In this document: piece after piece, positions 1 through 8,915 of the stretch
Position numbering within the stretch: position 1 is the stretch's first letter
How the letters are laid out: every line of letters starts with the position of its first letter
From: Vibrio atypicus
GTDB taxonomy: Bacteria > Pseudomonadota > Gammaproteobacteria > Enterobacterales > Vibrionaceae
Direction: 5' to 3'
Assembly (NCBI RefSeq): GCF_009811315.1
Contig: NZ_BLID01000001.1
Coordinates: forward strand, 682,001 to 746,000
DNA length: 64,000 nt
Notes under the pieces: model-generated
Seen by the model: only the letters and a program-made list of their open reading frames with translations
Database searches by the model: none
Told to the model about the DNA's origin: nothing
Position numbers and translations under genes: made by a program

Positions 1-876
1 GTGGCTCTGCGCTTCCAAGTAGATACCCGTATCATGAATGGCGTAGCAACCAGGACGAATGATGGCCTCGAATGCATCGAGGTGAGCAAAACATTCTGCG
101 ACAACGTCATACCATGCCGATCCCGCACCAGTGATCATAGGTTTGCCAATAATCAACTTGTCATCGGCCATTTGTTGGGTGATTGCCAACGTAAGAGCGA
201 GAAAGTCACGAATCGATTGTTCTGCGTTGTCGCCATGAATGACGCCTTCATAAACCTCAATACCTGTTAGGTGTAAATGGGATTGTTGTTGAATGAGTTC
301 CGCGAGTTTGAAGGCTTGATTGTCGGTTCGGCATCCGCATCGTCCCCCTTCAACACCAAACTCGATCAAGACATTGAGTTGGCAATCTTGAGTACTGAAG
401 AAGTTTTGCAGTGCTTGAACGTTTCGCTCTGAATCAACGCAGCAATAAAACTCAATGTCATGGCTTTCAATCAAGTTCGCTACGATGGCCATATTGGTCT
501 TTCCAACTAATTGATTGGCCATGATGATTTTTTTAGCACCTGCTAATGCCGCAATTTCAGCTTGCGCAGGTGTGGCGACAGTTATTCCCCAAGCGCCATG
601 TTCCAGTTGTTGTTTGAAAAAATTTGGTGTCATGGAGGTCTTTCCATGAGGGCACAGCTTCACGTTATGAGCCTGCGCGAATCGATTCATCCAAACCAAA
701 TTGTTGGCTAAGGAGGACGCTTTGACCACAGCTGCGGGTAGGCTGATTTCTTCATGTATTAGACTAAACCTTGGTTGCTGCTGACCAGATATCGGCTGAG
801 CTTTTTCACCGAAGCCTGGGTAGGTTTGGGTGTCTTTGTGATAGTTTGTATCACGTTTCTCACTTAATTTTTTCAT
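1..876 (-). CDS. PLP-dependent D-amino-acid dehydratase/aldolase-like enzyme (DSD1 family), partial
   Basis: The frame is open from an ATG at 876 to the left edge (292 residues seen), so the C-terminal part, including the expected metal-binding region, lies outside. It has the alanine-racemase-type N-terminal barrel of the D-threonine aldolase / D-serine dehydratase family. The likely PLP lysine is K79 in the segment CPHGKTSM. It is divergent from the N-acyl-D-amino-acid deacylase at 1057 across a 180-bp promoter region. In this neighbourhood (deacylase, RidA, KDG kinase, KDPG aldolase) the inferred job is deamination of D-glucosaminate to 2-keto-3-deoxygluconate. A generic D-threonine aldolase or D-serine deaminase role cannot be excluded. 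Family confidence is high; substrate confidence is moderate. Confidence 0.85.
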   Translation of the reverse strand, partial: MKKLSEKRDTNYHKDTQTYPGFGEKAQPISGQQQPRFSLIHEEISLPAAVVKASSLANNLVWMNRFAQAHNVKLCPHGKTSMTPNFFKQQLEHGAWGITVATPAQAEIAALAGAKKIIMANQLVGKTNMAIVANLIESHDIEFYCCVDSERNVQALQNFFSTQDCQLNVLIEFGVEGGRCGCRTDNQAFKLAELIQQQSHLHLTGIEVYEGVIHGDNAEQSIRDFLALTLAITQQMADDKLIIGKPMITGAGSAWYDVVAECFAHLDAFEAIIRPGCYAIHDTGIYLEAQSH

Positions 877-930
877 CGTGCACTCACTTCTAACATGCTT
901 TAAGTTGCTGATTTTGAATGTTTGTTGTTA

Positions 931-953
931 TCTACATTACATTTAATGTTAGA
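931..953. promoter_or_regulatory. Imperfect palindrome between divergent catabolic genes, possible operator
   Basis: ACATTA and TAATGT flank a 4-base spacer at 934-949. The symmetry extends to TCTA and TAGA at the outer ends with one base missing. It sits midway in the divergent intergenic region of the dehydratase-like and deacylase genes. That is where a cluster regulator would bind, but no regulator is identified inside this block. Confidence 0.35.
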
Positions 954-1056
954 AACTATCAAACAAATCGATCTTCAATGTGTGTTTTGTCACTGATTTC
1001 ATTGTGGGAATTATTAATATGTAAAACATAGAAACGACGGACGAAGAGAGTAAACA

Positions 1057-2490
1057 ATGTTGTTCGATACCATTATCAAAAGTGCAGAAGTCTTTGACGG
1101 TACGGGCGCGAAGCCATTTATAGCGGATATCGCTATTCGTCACGATCGAATTGAGCAAATTGGTCAGTTAGGAGACGCACAAGCAAAGCAGGTCATTGAT
1201 GGACAAGGGCTTGCTATCGCACCAGGCTTTATTGATGTACATACCCATGATGATACCAACGTTATTCGCTTTCCTGAGTGTTTGCCGAAGATCAGTCAAG
1301 GTGTCACAACTGTCATCGTGGGGAACTGCGGAATCAGCGCAAGCCCAGTTGTATTGGCGGGTGACCCACCGGATCCAATGAACTTACTTGGCCTACAAAG
1401 TGATTTTAAATACCCAACCTTTGCAAGCTACGCAAAAGCGGTTGAACAAGCACAACCGGCAGTCAATGTTGCCGCTTTAGTTGGGCACACAGCGCTGCGT
1501 AACAACGTGATGGATGATCTTCAACGCACTGCAACGGATGAAGAGGTTGCGCAAATGCGCGCAGCACTTAATCAAGCGATGGAAGAAGGTGCACTCGGGC
1601 TGAGTTCAGGGCTTGCATACGCCAGCGCGAAACAAGCTACCACCAATGAAGTGATGCGTTTAGCACAAGTTCTGGGCGAGCATGGCGGCATCTATACCAC
1701 GCACATGCGTACAGAATTTGAAGAGATTCTTTCTGCGATGGAAGAGGCATTTGAAACGGGTCAATTTGCTAAAGTCCCTGTGGTGATTTCTCACCTGAAA
1801 TGTGCCGGTGCAGGTAACTGGGGCAGAACGGTTGAAGTGCTTAACTTGATGGACAAAGTCTCAGAGCATCAAGATGTCTCCTGTGATTGTTATCCATATT
1901 CGGCGAGTTCATCAACACTCGATCTAAAGCAAGTGACAGAGGATTTCGACATCTTCATCACTTGGTCTGAATCGCGCCCTGAACAGGCAGGCAAGATGCT
2001 TAAGCAAATTGCAGATGAGTTGGATATGTCTCTGATGGATGCGGCGAAAGCACTCCAACCAGCAGGCGCTGTTTACCATTGTATGGATGAAAATGATGTG
2101 AAACGTGTACTCAAGTACAAGTTGACCATGGTGGGATCAGATGGTTTGCCCAACGACCCGCATCCTCATCCACGTTTATGGGGAACCTTCCCTAAGGTAC
2201 TGGGCCATTACAGCCGAGAAGAGAAGTTATTTCCACTTGCTGAAGCTATTCACAAAATGACGGGAATGTCAGCGAAACGATATAACTTGGAAAACCGTGG
2301 TGAAATTCGAGTCGGAGCATTTGCAGATTTAGTTTTATTTAATCCAAATACAATTAAAGATACCGCAACTTTTGAGAATCCTATCTCAATGGCACAAGGT
2401 ATTGAATATGTATTTGTTAATGGCGAGTTGTCTTATTTTGAAGGCAATGTTAGCAATGAAAGAAATGGCTCATTTATTTATAGAAAATAA
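1057..2490 (+). CDS. N-acyl-D-amino-acid deacylase (D-aminoacylase family amidohydrolase)
   Basis: A 477-residue cytoplasmic amidohydrolase. The N-terminal metal motif is DVHTHDD with H62 and H64. C91 in GNCGIS matches the bridging cysteine of D-aminoacylases, a SHLKCAG histidine/lysine segment follows, and D362 in GSDG is the expected catalytic aspartate. The length is typical. The start has an AAGAGAG ribosome site 7 bases upstream. It is the first gene of a rightward run with RidA and a symporter. In this setting N-acetyl-D-glucosaminate (GlcNAc1A), which is chemically an N-acetyl-D-amino acid, is a good substrate candidate. Classic N-acyl-D-glutamate or D-aspartate deacylase activity is the alternative. 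Confidence 0.9.
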   Translation: MLFDTIIKSAEVFDGTGAKPFIADIAIRHDRIEQIGQLGDAQAKQVIDGQGLAIAPGFIDVHTHDDTNVIRFPECLPKISQGVTTVIVGNCGISASPVVLAGDPPDPMNLLGLQSDFKYPTFASYAKAVEQAQPAVNVAALVGHTALRNNVMDDLQRTATDEEVAQMRAALNQAMEEGALGLSSGLAYASAKQATTNEVMRLAQVLGEHGGIYTTHMRTEFEEILSAMEEAFETGQFAKVPVVISHLKCAGAGNWGRTVEVLNLMDKVSEHQDVSCDCYPYSASSSTLDLKQVTEDFDIFITWSESRPEQAGKMLKQIADELDMSLMDAAKALQPAGAVYHCMDENDVKRVLKYKLTMVGSDGLPNDPHPHPRLWGTFPKVLGHYSREEKLFPLAEAIHKMTGMSAKRYNLENRGEIRVGAFADLVLFNPNTIKDTATFENPISMAQGIEYVFVNGELSYFEGNVSNERNGSFIYRK

Positions 2491-2556
2491 ATAGCACAAA
2501 CAATAAATATCAATTACTCACTTTATTATTAAGTTTTAGAAATACTGGAGAATATT

Positions 2557-2949
2557 ATGTCTATTAAACGTTACGGTGTTGAAGGTGGTACAGGTACTGG
2601 TGGTCAGCATCTTCCGTTTGCTCGTGCAACTGAAGCGGGTGGCTTCCTTTATGTGTCTGGTCAAACTCCTATGACAGATGGTGAAGTCGTTGAAGGAGGT
2701 ATTGTTGATCAATCTCGCCTAGCGATTCAAAACTGCGTAGACATTATGGAAGAAGCGGGCTACACACTTGAAGACGTCGTTCATGTAAAGGTGGTTCTAA
2801 CCGATTCTCGTTACTTTCAATCGTTCAACAAAGTATTCAAAGAGTTCTTCGGCGAGCACCCACCAGCGCGTATCTGCATGGTGTGTGACCTAGTGGTAGA
2901 CGTTAAGGTTGAAGTTGATGTGACTTGTTATCGAGAAGATCGTCGATAA
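2557..2949 (+). CDS. RidA/YjgF/Rid family enamine/imine deaminase
   Basis: A 130-residue protein with Rid-family features: FLYVSGQTP near residue 30, and a PPARI segment carrying the conserved arginine near the C-terminus. Rid proteins hydrolyse reactive enamine or imine intermediates released by PLP dehydratases. Its place beside a PLP dehydratase-like gene (1-876) and a deacylase suggests it speeds release of ammonia from the 2-aminoacrylate-like intermediate made there. The ribosome site ACTGGAG precedes the ATG. The C-terminal VCDLVVDVKVEVDVT strand differs a little from housekeeping RidA, which fits a pathway-dedicated paralogue. Confidence 0.88.
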   Translation: MSIKRYGVEGGTGTGGQHLPFARATEAGGFLYVSGQTPMTDGEVVEGGIVDQSRLAIQNCVDIMEEAGYTLEDVVHVKVVLTDSRYFQSFNKVFKEFFGEHPPARICMVCDLVVDVKVEVDVTCYREDRR

Positions 2950-2972
2950 ATATCACAGAATAAATTATATAA

Positions 2973-3015
2973 AGTGCCGGGGTGATTCTATCCCTGTTAA
3001 TATTACTTCGGCGCT
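2973..3015 (+). other. Intercistronic stem-loop after ridA
   Basis: AGTGCCG at 2973-2979 can pair with CGGCGCT at 3009-3015, and inside it GGGGT can pair with ATCCC. There is no T-run, so it looks more like a transcript-processing or attenuating structure than a terminator. The 210-base gap from ridA to the symporter is otherwise AT-rich with no gene. Confidence 0.35.
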
Positions 3016-3161
3016 CTTACCCTACAAAATAAATTAAAAGCAACAGCGCATATAAATAGTGATCTTAATTCAAATAATTAAGAGGGTTATTTATATCTAG
3101 GAATAAATAATAATCGTTTGTTGCAAATAATTAAATATGGATTTTAATTAAGAGGTGTTCA

Positions 3162-4682
3162 ATGAATAGTACACTGTTCCTCACTGGTTTTGGCGCTTAT
3201 GTCTTGTTTTTAATCTGGCTTGGTTGGTTCGTTTCTCGTAACCAAAAATCGGGTGAAGATTTCTTACTGGGTGGTCGTGGCTTACCTCTGTTTTTAGTTT
3301 TAGGTACAACCGTTGCTACCATGGTTGGTACGGGCTCGAGTATGGGCGCGGTGGGCTTTGGCTACGCTAATGGCTGGGCTGGTGCACTTTATGGTATTGG
3401 TGGCGCGATTGGTATCTTACTGCTCGCCTTGTGGTTTGCGCCGGTACGCAAGCTCAACTTTATGACCATGAGTGAGGAGTTAGCATACTATGTTGGCGCC
3501 AATCGAATCGTTAAAAACGTGGTTGGTCTGCTTATCTTTATCGCATCAATCGGTTGGTTAGGAGCACACATCCTTGGTGGTGGTATGTACCTCGCTTGGA
3601 TTGCTGATATTGAGCTAAGCACGGCGAAAATGATCATTGCGGCGGCCTTTACTATCTATGTGGTCATTGGTGGTTACACCGCAGTTGTTTGGACAGACAC
3701 AATTCAAGCTATCATCCTATTCGTTGGCTTCATTTTAATGGCTGTATTGTCTGTGCAGCATATTGGTGGCTTTGAAAACCTATATGCAGCAATGGATCCT
3801 GCGGCAACCAGCTTCTTAGCGATTGAAAAATTAGGGCTATTACCTGCTATCTCATTGGCTGTGGTTATCGGTGTCGGTGTCCTTGCAACGCCATCTTTTC
3901 GTCAGCGAATCTACTCAGGTAAAGACGTGTCTACGATTCGCCGTTCATTTGTAGCATCGGGCGTCCTTTACTTATTCTTCTCAATCATCCCTGCAATCAT
4001 TGGTATGGCTGCGCATGCGATTGATCCGACACTGACGAACCCGAACTTCTCGTTCCCTTACGTAGCAGCAACCATTCTGCCTGTGGGTATCGGTCTGATT
4101 GTTTTGATTGCTGGCCTTTCTGCGACAATGTCGAGTGCAAGCTCTGACGCTATTGCGGGTGTATCGATTCTTCTGCGCGATGTTTATGTGATGTTCACAG
4201 GTCGCGTACCCAATAAAGAGTCAATGCTGAACTACTCTCGTCTTGCTTTGATTGTCGTGATTGGTTTGGCACTACTGTTTGCTCTTACGTCAAACGACAT
4301 CATTAGCTACATCACCAAGATGATCTCTACAGTTATGTCAGGCATGTTTGTCTGCGGCATGCTAGGTCGTTTCTGGAAACGTTATAACTGGCAGGGTGCA
4401 CTAGCAACATTGGCAGGTGCTTCTATCGCCTCAGTCACCGTGATGATGAGCTCAGACCTCACTGCTCTATGGGGCAACCCTGTTATCCCTTCATGCTTGT
4501 TTGCGCTAACGGCAGGTATTGTTGTGAGCTTGCTGACACCAGCGAACCAAGTTTCACCAGAAATGGCTCGTGCAATCTTAGACGATGAGCGTGCACTGAT
4601 GGAGATGGAGTTATCAGATAAAGGTCAACTTGATGAAGATGTGTCACTTCAAAACCGCAAAGCAGCAGAAAATGCGTCTTAG
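3162..4682 (+). CDS. Sodium:solute symporter family transporter
   Basis: A 506-residue inner-membrane protein with about 13 hydrophobic helices. It has the SSS-family layout: a QKSGEDFLLGGRGLP segment after the first helix and GTGSSMGAVGFGYANGW in the second. The start has an AAGAGGTG ribosome site. It lies between ridA and a KDG kinase, separated from each by hairpins. In this cluster it is the only inner-membrane importer, so it probably brings in the cluster's acidic sugar (N-acetylglucosaminate or a related aldonate) with sodium. The exact substrate cannot be read from sequence. The last 50 residues form a charged cytoplasmic tail. Confidence 0.88.
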   Translation: MNSTLFLTGFGAYVLFLIWLGWFVSRNQKSGEDFLLGGRGLPLFLVLGTTVATMVGTGSSMGAVGFGYANGWAGALYGIGGAIGILLLALWFAPVRKLNFMTMSEELAYYVGANRIVKNVVGLLIFIASIGWLGAHILGGGMYLAWIADIELSTAKMIIAAAFTIYVVIGGYTAVVWTDTIQAIILFVGFILMAVLSVQHIGGFENLYAAMDPAATSFLAIEKLGLLPAISLAVVIGVGVLATPSFRQRIYSGKDVSTIRRSFVASGVLYLFFSIIPAIIGMAAHAIDPTLTNPNFSFPYVAATILPVGIGLIVLIAGLSATMSSASSDAIAGVSILLRDVYVMFTGRVPNKESMLNYSRLALIVVIGLALLFALTSNDIISYITKMISTVMSGMFVCGMLGRFWKRYNWQGALATLAGASIASVTVMMSSDLTALWGNPVIPSCLFALTAGIVVSLLTPANQVSPEMARAILDDERALMEMELSDKGQLDEDVSLQNRKAAENAS

Positions 4683-4712
4683 TGACGGGTAAAAGCAATA
4701 GCGATTAAATCA

Positions 4713-4736
4713 GGTGGCTCACTGTTATGAGCCACC
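4713..4736 (+). other. Intercistronic hairpin between symporter and kinase
   Basis: GGTGGCTCA (4713-4721) and TGAGCCACC (4728-4736) form a perfect 9-bp stem with a 6-base loop, followed by CATTTTG. It may be a weak terminator or an mRNA-stabilising element that separates the symporter from kdgK. Confidence 0.6.
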
Positions 4737-4760
4737 CATTTTGAAAAGGTTAGCCCCACA

Positions 4761-5702
4761 ATGACAAATCCACTTCACATCGCATTCTTTGGCGAGTGCA
4801 TGATCGAACTTAGCGGCCTTCCTCTGAAAAAAGGTTTTGGCGGCGATACGCTTAACACGGCGCTTTATCTTTCTAGGCTGACTGAAAACACGCCAGTATC
4901 GGTTAGCTACGCGACAGGCTTAGGTGAAGATGCTTTATCAGAGCAGCTAGTGTCAGCATGGCAAGATGAAGGTATTAACACTTCTCTGGTCCAGCGCTAC
5001 AGCGATAAGTTGCCGGGCTTATACATGGTAGAAACAGACCAGCAGGGCGAACGCAGCTTCATGTACTGGCGAGATAGCGCTGCAGTGAAAAGCTACTTTT
5101 CAGGTTATGAGTTAAGCCTGCTTGAACAATCAATGCAGCAAGGTTCGGTGGATGCGGTTTATCTGAGTGGCATCAGCTTAGCGATTCTATCGGATTCCAG
5201 TAAAGAACGGCTTATTAGTGCGTTAAGCAATTTCTCTCAGGCTGGTGGCCTGGTTATTTTTGACAATAACTTCCGCCCCCAGCTATGGACAGCAGAGCAA
5301 GCCAAGCATTGGTATAGCGAGCTTCTTTCTATCGTTGATATTGCGCTCATTACGGAAGATGACGACCAGCTCGTCTGGGGAAAGGATGAGAGCGTAGAAG
5401 AGCGCAGTCAACGTTTTGGCTGCAAAGAGACCGTGATTAAACGCGGTTGTGAGCCGTGTAAAGTCATTTGGCAGCAAGAGGGCAACACTCACCACGCTTA
5501 TGTCAGCGCTGAGCGAGTAGCGAATGTCGTCGATACCTGCGCGGCCGGTGATTCCTTTGCAGCAGGGTATTTAGCGGCGCGCTTAAACGGCCAAAGTGCT
5601 GAAGCGGCAGCGACATTAGGGCATCAACTGGCCTCAACAGTCATTCAGTTTTCAGGTGCGATCATCCCAAAAGCGGAGATGGCGCATCTGACTCTTTCTT
5701 AA
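4761..5702 (+). CDS. kdgK: PfkB-family sugar kinase, probable 2-dehydro-3-deoxygluconokinase
   Basis: A 313-residue ribokinase/PfkB fold protein. It has the N-terminal GGDTLNTALYLSRL substrate motif and the C-terminal anion-hole/catalytic motif CAAGDSFAAGY with D264 as base. The gene ends 23 bases before a KDPG aldolase. This pairing, kinase then aldolase, identifies the reaction as 2-keto-3-deoxygluconate plus ATP to KDPG. It is the convergence point where GlcNAc1A catabolism would enter the lower Entner-Doudoroff pathway. The assignment as KdgK rests on family plus context. A 2-keto-3-deoxygalactonate kinase would look similar. Confidence 0.85.
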   Translation: MTNPLHIAFFGECMIELSGLPLKKGFGGDTLNTALYLSRLTENTPVSVSYATGLGEDALSEQLVSAWQDEGINTSLVQRYSDKLPGLYMVETDQQGERSFMYWRDSAAVKSYFSGYELSLLEQSMQQGSVDAVYLSGISLAILSDSSKERLISALSNFSQAGGLVIFDNNFRPQLWTAEQAKHWYSELLSIVDIALITEDDDQLVWGKDESVEERSQRFGCKETVIKRGCEPCKVIWQQEGNTHHAYVSAERVANVVDTCAAGDSFAAGYLAARLNGQSAEAAATLGHQLASTVIQFSGAIIPKAEMAHLTLS

Positions 5703-5725
5703 ATTTTGATTGGTACTTAATAAAA

Positions 5726-6355
5726 ATGAACAACGAAATGATCAACAAACTAAAACAATTCAAAGTTATCCCTGTTATTCAAATCAACAAAGTCGAGCAC
5801 GCAATTCCGCTGGCAAAAGTCTTGGTTGAAAACGGCCTGCCTGTCGCAGAAGTGACGTTCCGAACAGTCGCCGCCGCCGATGCGATTAAAGCAATGAGCG
5901 ATGCTTACCCAGAAATGTGTGTGGGCGCTGGTACGGTGCTAAATGCCGAGCAAGTGGATCAAGCAAAAGCAGCGGGTTCAGAGTTTGTTGTGGCTCCGGG
6001 TCTAAACCCAAACACAGTACGTTACTGTCAAGAAATCGGTATGCCAATTGTACCGGGCGTTAATAATCCTAGCCAAGTTGAGCAAGCGTTAGAGCTTGGC
6101 CTTAACTTCCTCAAATTCTTCCCTGCCGAAGCATCAGGCGGTGTGGCAATGGTGAAATCACTGCTTGCTCCGTATGTCGATGTGAGCTTGATGCCAACAG
6201 GCGGTATTGGCAAAGGAAACGTCAATGATTACCTAGCGATTGACCGAGTGGTGTGCTGCGGTGGTACTTGGATGGTCGCGCCAAGCCTAATCGAAAACGA
6301 ACAATGGGACGAGATCGCAAAGTTGGTTCGTGAAGCGGTTGAGCATGTGGCGTAG
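5726..6355 (+). CDS. eda: 2-dehydro-3-deoxy-phosphogluconate aldolase / 4-hydroxy-2-oxoglutarate aldolase
   Basis: A 209-residue class I aldolase of the Eda family. The Schiff-base lysine is K130 in NFLKFFPAE. E42 and R46 lie in AEVTFRT, GAGTVLN follows, and the phosphate-binding MPTGGI is near residue 157. It splits KDPG to pyruvate and glyceraldehyde 3-phosphate in the cytosol. It is tightly linked to the kinase upstream and to GH20 36 bases downstream. Since Vibrio normally also carries a housekeeping eda with edd, this is likely a cluster-specific paralogue. Confidence 0.92.
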   Translation: MNNEMINKLKQFKVIPVIQINKVEHAIPLAKVLVENGLPVAEVTFRTVAAADAIKAMSDAYPEMCVGAGTVLNAEQVDQAKAAGSEFVVAPGLNPNTVRYCQEIGMPIVPGVNNPSQVEQALELGLNFLKFFPAEASGGVAMVKSLLAPYVDVSLMPTGGIGKGNVNDYLAIDRVVCCGGTWMVAPSLIENEQWDEIAKLVREAVEHVA

Positions 6356-6390
6356 CTCTGAACAATAAAAATAATGAAAGGACAAACACA

Positions 6391-8841
6391 ATGAAAAAAG
6401 CGACGTTGGCTTTATTGATTTCTGGCTTAATGGCGGCACCGACAATAATGGCTATGGCACCCAATACTGACTTAAACCTCATGCCTTACCCACAAGAAGT
6501 GGAGCTCGGCTCTGGCACGGTTAGCATCGACAAGGAATTTAGTATTTTCATCAAGGGTTACGATTCTGAGCGCGTTCAGTTTAACGCTAAGCGCACCATG
6601 GATCGTTTATACCGTCAGACTGGCTTGCCAATGCTCCACTGGCAAGCTGAGTCTGAAAAAGAGGCGACTTTGGTGATCGATATTCGTAAAGCGCCAAAAG
6701 ATGATGTACAAAACATTGATAGTGATGAGTCTTATCAGCTTGACGTAAAAAATGGTCAGATCCGTATCTCGTCTGATCGTCCGTATGGTGCTTTCCACGG
6801 CCTTGAAACGTTTCTTCAGCTCGTGACAACCGATGCGTCTGGTTACTCAGTACCTGTTGTTTCTATTGACGATGAGCCTCGTTTTAAATGGCGTGGTGTT
6901 TCTTATGATACCTCTCGTCACTTTATCGAACTCGATGTGATTTTGCGTCAATTGGATGCCATGGCTTCAGCGAAAATGAACGTTTTCCATTGGCATATTT
7001 GGGATGACCAAGGCATTCGTATTCAGTTGGATAACTACACTAAGTTGTGGTCTGAAACTGCAGACGGTGACTACTACACCAAAGATGAAATCCGTTATGT
7101 GGTGAACTACGCGCGCAACCTTGGTATTCGCGTTATCCCTGAAATTTCACTGCCGGGCCACGCATCCGCGGTTGCCCACGCTTACCCTGAACTCATGTCT
7201 GGATTAGGTGAGCAAGCTTACTCGCAGCAACGTGGTTGGGGCGTGTTTAAGCCGCTCATGGACCCTACCAATCCTGAGCTTTACACCATGCTTGCAAGCG
7301 TATTTGATGAAGTGGTTGAGCTGTTCCCAGATGAATATTTCCACATTGGTGGTGATGAGCCAGATTACACCCAGTGGAAAGAGAACCCTAATATCCAACA
7401 GTTCATTGCTGACAACGATTTAGATGGCGAACGCGGCCTGCAATCTTACCTCAACACCAAAGTTGAGAAGATGCTTGAAGAGCGTGGCAAGAAGATGTCC
7501 GGCTGGGATGAGATCTGGCATAAAGACCTGCCAACATCGATTGTGATCCAAAGCTGGCGCGGGCATGACAGCATTGGCCGTGCTGCTAAAGAAGGTTACC
7601 AAGGCGTACTGTCGACGGGGTACTACTTAGATCAACCGCAGCCAACGAGCTACCACTACCGCAATGACCCAATGCCAAAAGGGATCACGGTGGATGACAT
7701 GCTACACAGCGGTGAAAAATTTGAAACGTACGATTGGGTGAAACCACGTAACAAGGGCGGCCCACGTAAAGGTAATATCACTATTATCGAAGCAAAAGAC
7801 GGCTCTTTCCGCGCATTTACTGACTACAACGGCAAATCTCGTGAAGAAGTGCATATTCTAGAATACGTACCGGGCGTTAAATTCCGTGGCCATTTCGACA
7901 ACTTCATGTCGTACACCGAGTTCAACTATGAATTTGCAGGTGGCAAGCTGAAGGAAGGCAGTTACCAGATTATTGGTAATGTTCGCTGGCCAGCAACGGG
8001 TGAATTGGTGGCAAGTAGCGCAACCAAAGGCAGTGTGATTCCAGCGCCAAACGGAGGCTACCCTGCTGAGCTTAAAGGTAAGGAGAAAGATCTCATCCTC
8101 GGTGGTGAAATTACCATTTGGGGAGAAAACCTTGATTCGATGACGATTGAGCAGCGTTTATGGCCACGCAGCTATGCCATTGCGGAGCGTCTATGGTCGA
8201 GCCAAGAGCTCACCGATGAGCGCAGTATGTACCAACGTATGAGCGTGATGGACACTTGGTCTGAGATTTCATTGGGTCTTCGTCACCATGCGGATGCCAC
8301 CATGATGCTTAAGCGTTTGGCTAATGGTGCCGATGTCACACCACTACAAACCTTAGCGAAATACATTGAACCTGCGCAGTACTACGCACGCCATTGGGAG
8401 AAGTGGATCTCAACGCCAAACAAAGGTGATTTGTACAACCAATATGAGCGCTTAAACCGATTTGCCGATGCGCTACCTGTTGAGAGCTTAGCGGTTTATG
8501 AGATGAACGATCTGGTTGCTGAGTTTGAAAATGGGGATAAAACTGCGCTAGATAAGCTGAAAATGCATTATCAAGTGGTCATGTTAGCGGCGCAGCAAGC
8601 CAAGCCTATTTTTGCCAACAACGTAGCATCGGTTGATACCGTGAAAGTGGCCGATGCAACTGTGAAAGTGGCGGAGCTTGCCAATACCTTGATTGATATC
8701 GCGAGCAAAGGTGAGTCTATTCGCAAAGCTGATGCGGCCGAGTATCAACGAGTGATTGATGAGAATGCCATCATCCTTGATGAAACGATTGTCGCGATAG
8801 TGAAGCCAACTGAGAACTTACTCCATACTTTAACTAAGTAG
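6391..8841 (+). CDS. Periplasmic beta-N-acetylhexosaminidase, GH20
   Basis: An 816-residue secreted enzyme with a Sec signal of about 21 residues (MKKATLALLISGLMAAPTIM). A GH20b-like alpha/beta domain follows, then the GH20 barrel from about 165. The catalytic pair is D322-E323 in YFHIGGDEP, and WGENLDSMTIEQRLWPRSYAIAERLW closes the barrel. An insertion of about 150 residues (about 440-590) interrupts the barrel. Family members remove terminal GlcNAc from chitooligosaccharides. In this cluster it would trim oxidised chitooligosaccharides to free GlcNAc and GlcNAc1A. The ribosome site GAAAGGACA lies just upstream. Confidence 0.92.
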   Translation: MKKATLALLISGLMAAPTIMAMAPNTDLNLMPYPQEVELGSGTVSIDKEFSIFIKGYDSERVQFNAKRTMDRLYRQTGLPMLHWQAESEKEATLVIDIRKAPKDDVQNIDSDESYQLDVKNGQIRISSDRPYGAFHGLETFLQLVTTDASGYSVPVVSIDDEPRFKWRGVSYDTSRHFIELDVILRQLDAMASAKMNVFHWHIWDDQGIRIQLDNYTKLWSETADGDYYTKDEIRYVVNYARNLGIRVIPEISLPGHASAVAHAYPELMSGLGEQAYSQQRGWGVFKPLMDPTNPELYTMLASVFDEVVELFPDEYFHIGGDEPDYTQWKENPNIQQFIADNDLDGERGLQSYLNTKVEKMLEERGKKMSGWDEIWHKDLPTSIVIQSWRGHDSIGRAAKEGYQGVLSTGYYLDQPQPTSYHYRNDPMPKGITVDDMLHSGEKFETYDWVKPRNKGGPRKGNITIIEAKDGSFRAFTDYNGKSREEVHILEYVPGVKFRGHFDNFMSYTEFNYEFAGGKLKEGSYQIIGNVRWPATGELVASSATKGSVIPAPNGGYPAELKGKEKDLILGGEITIWGENLDSMTIEQRLWPRSYAIAERLWSSQELTDERSMYQRMSVMDTWSEISLGLRHHADATMMLKRLANGADVTPLQTLAKYIEPAQYYARHWEKWISTPNKGDLYNQYERLNRFADALPVESLAVYEMNDLVAEFENGDKTALDKLKMHYQVVMLAAQQAKPIFANNVASVDTVKVADATVKVAELANTLIDIASKGESIRKADAAEYQRVIDENAIILDETIVAIVKPTENLLHTLTK

Positions 8842-8854
8842 TATTGAAACCAAT

Positions 8855-8878
8855 TGCCGCCAGTTCACGCTGGCGGCA
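8855..8878 (+). other. Intercistronic hairpin after GH20
   Basis: TGCCGCCAG (8855-8863) and CTGGCGGCA (8870-8878) form a perfect 9-bp GC-rich stem with loop TTCACG. Only TTGTGTTT follows, so read-through to the lactonase is likely and the hairpin may tune expression or mRNA decay. Confidence 0.55.
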
Positions 8879-8915
8879 TTGTGTTTGGTAAAGACGTTTT
8901 ATTTGGAGTGTAACA

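Noticed and set aside
949..1158. Leftward 69-codon frame over the deacylase start
   Set aside because: It overlaps the divergent promoter and a well-supported gene, has no ribosome site and no family features.
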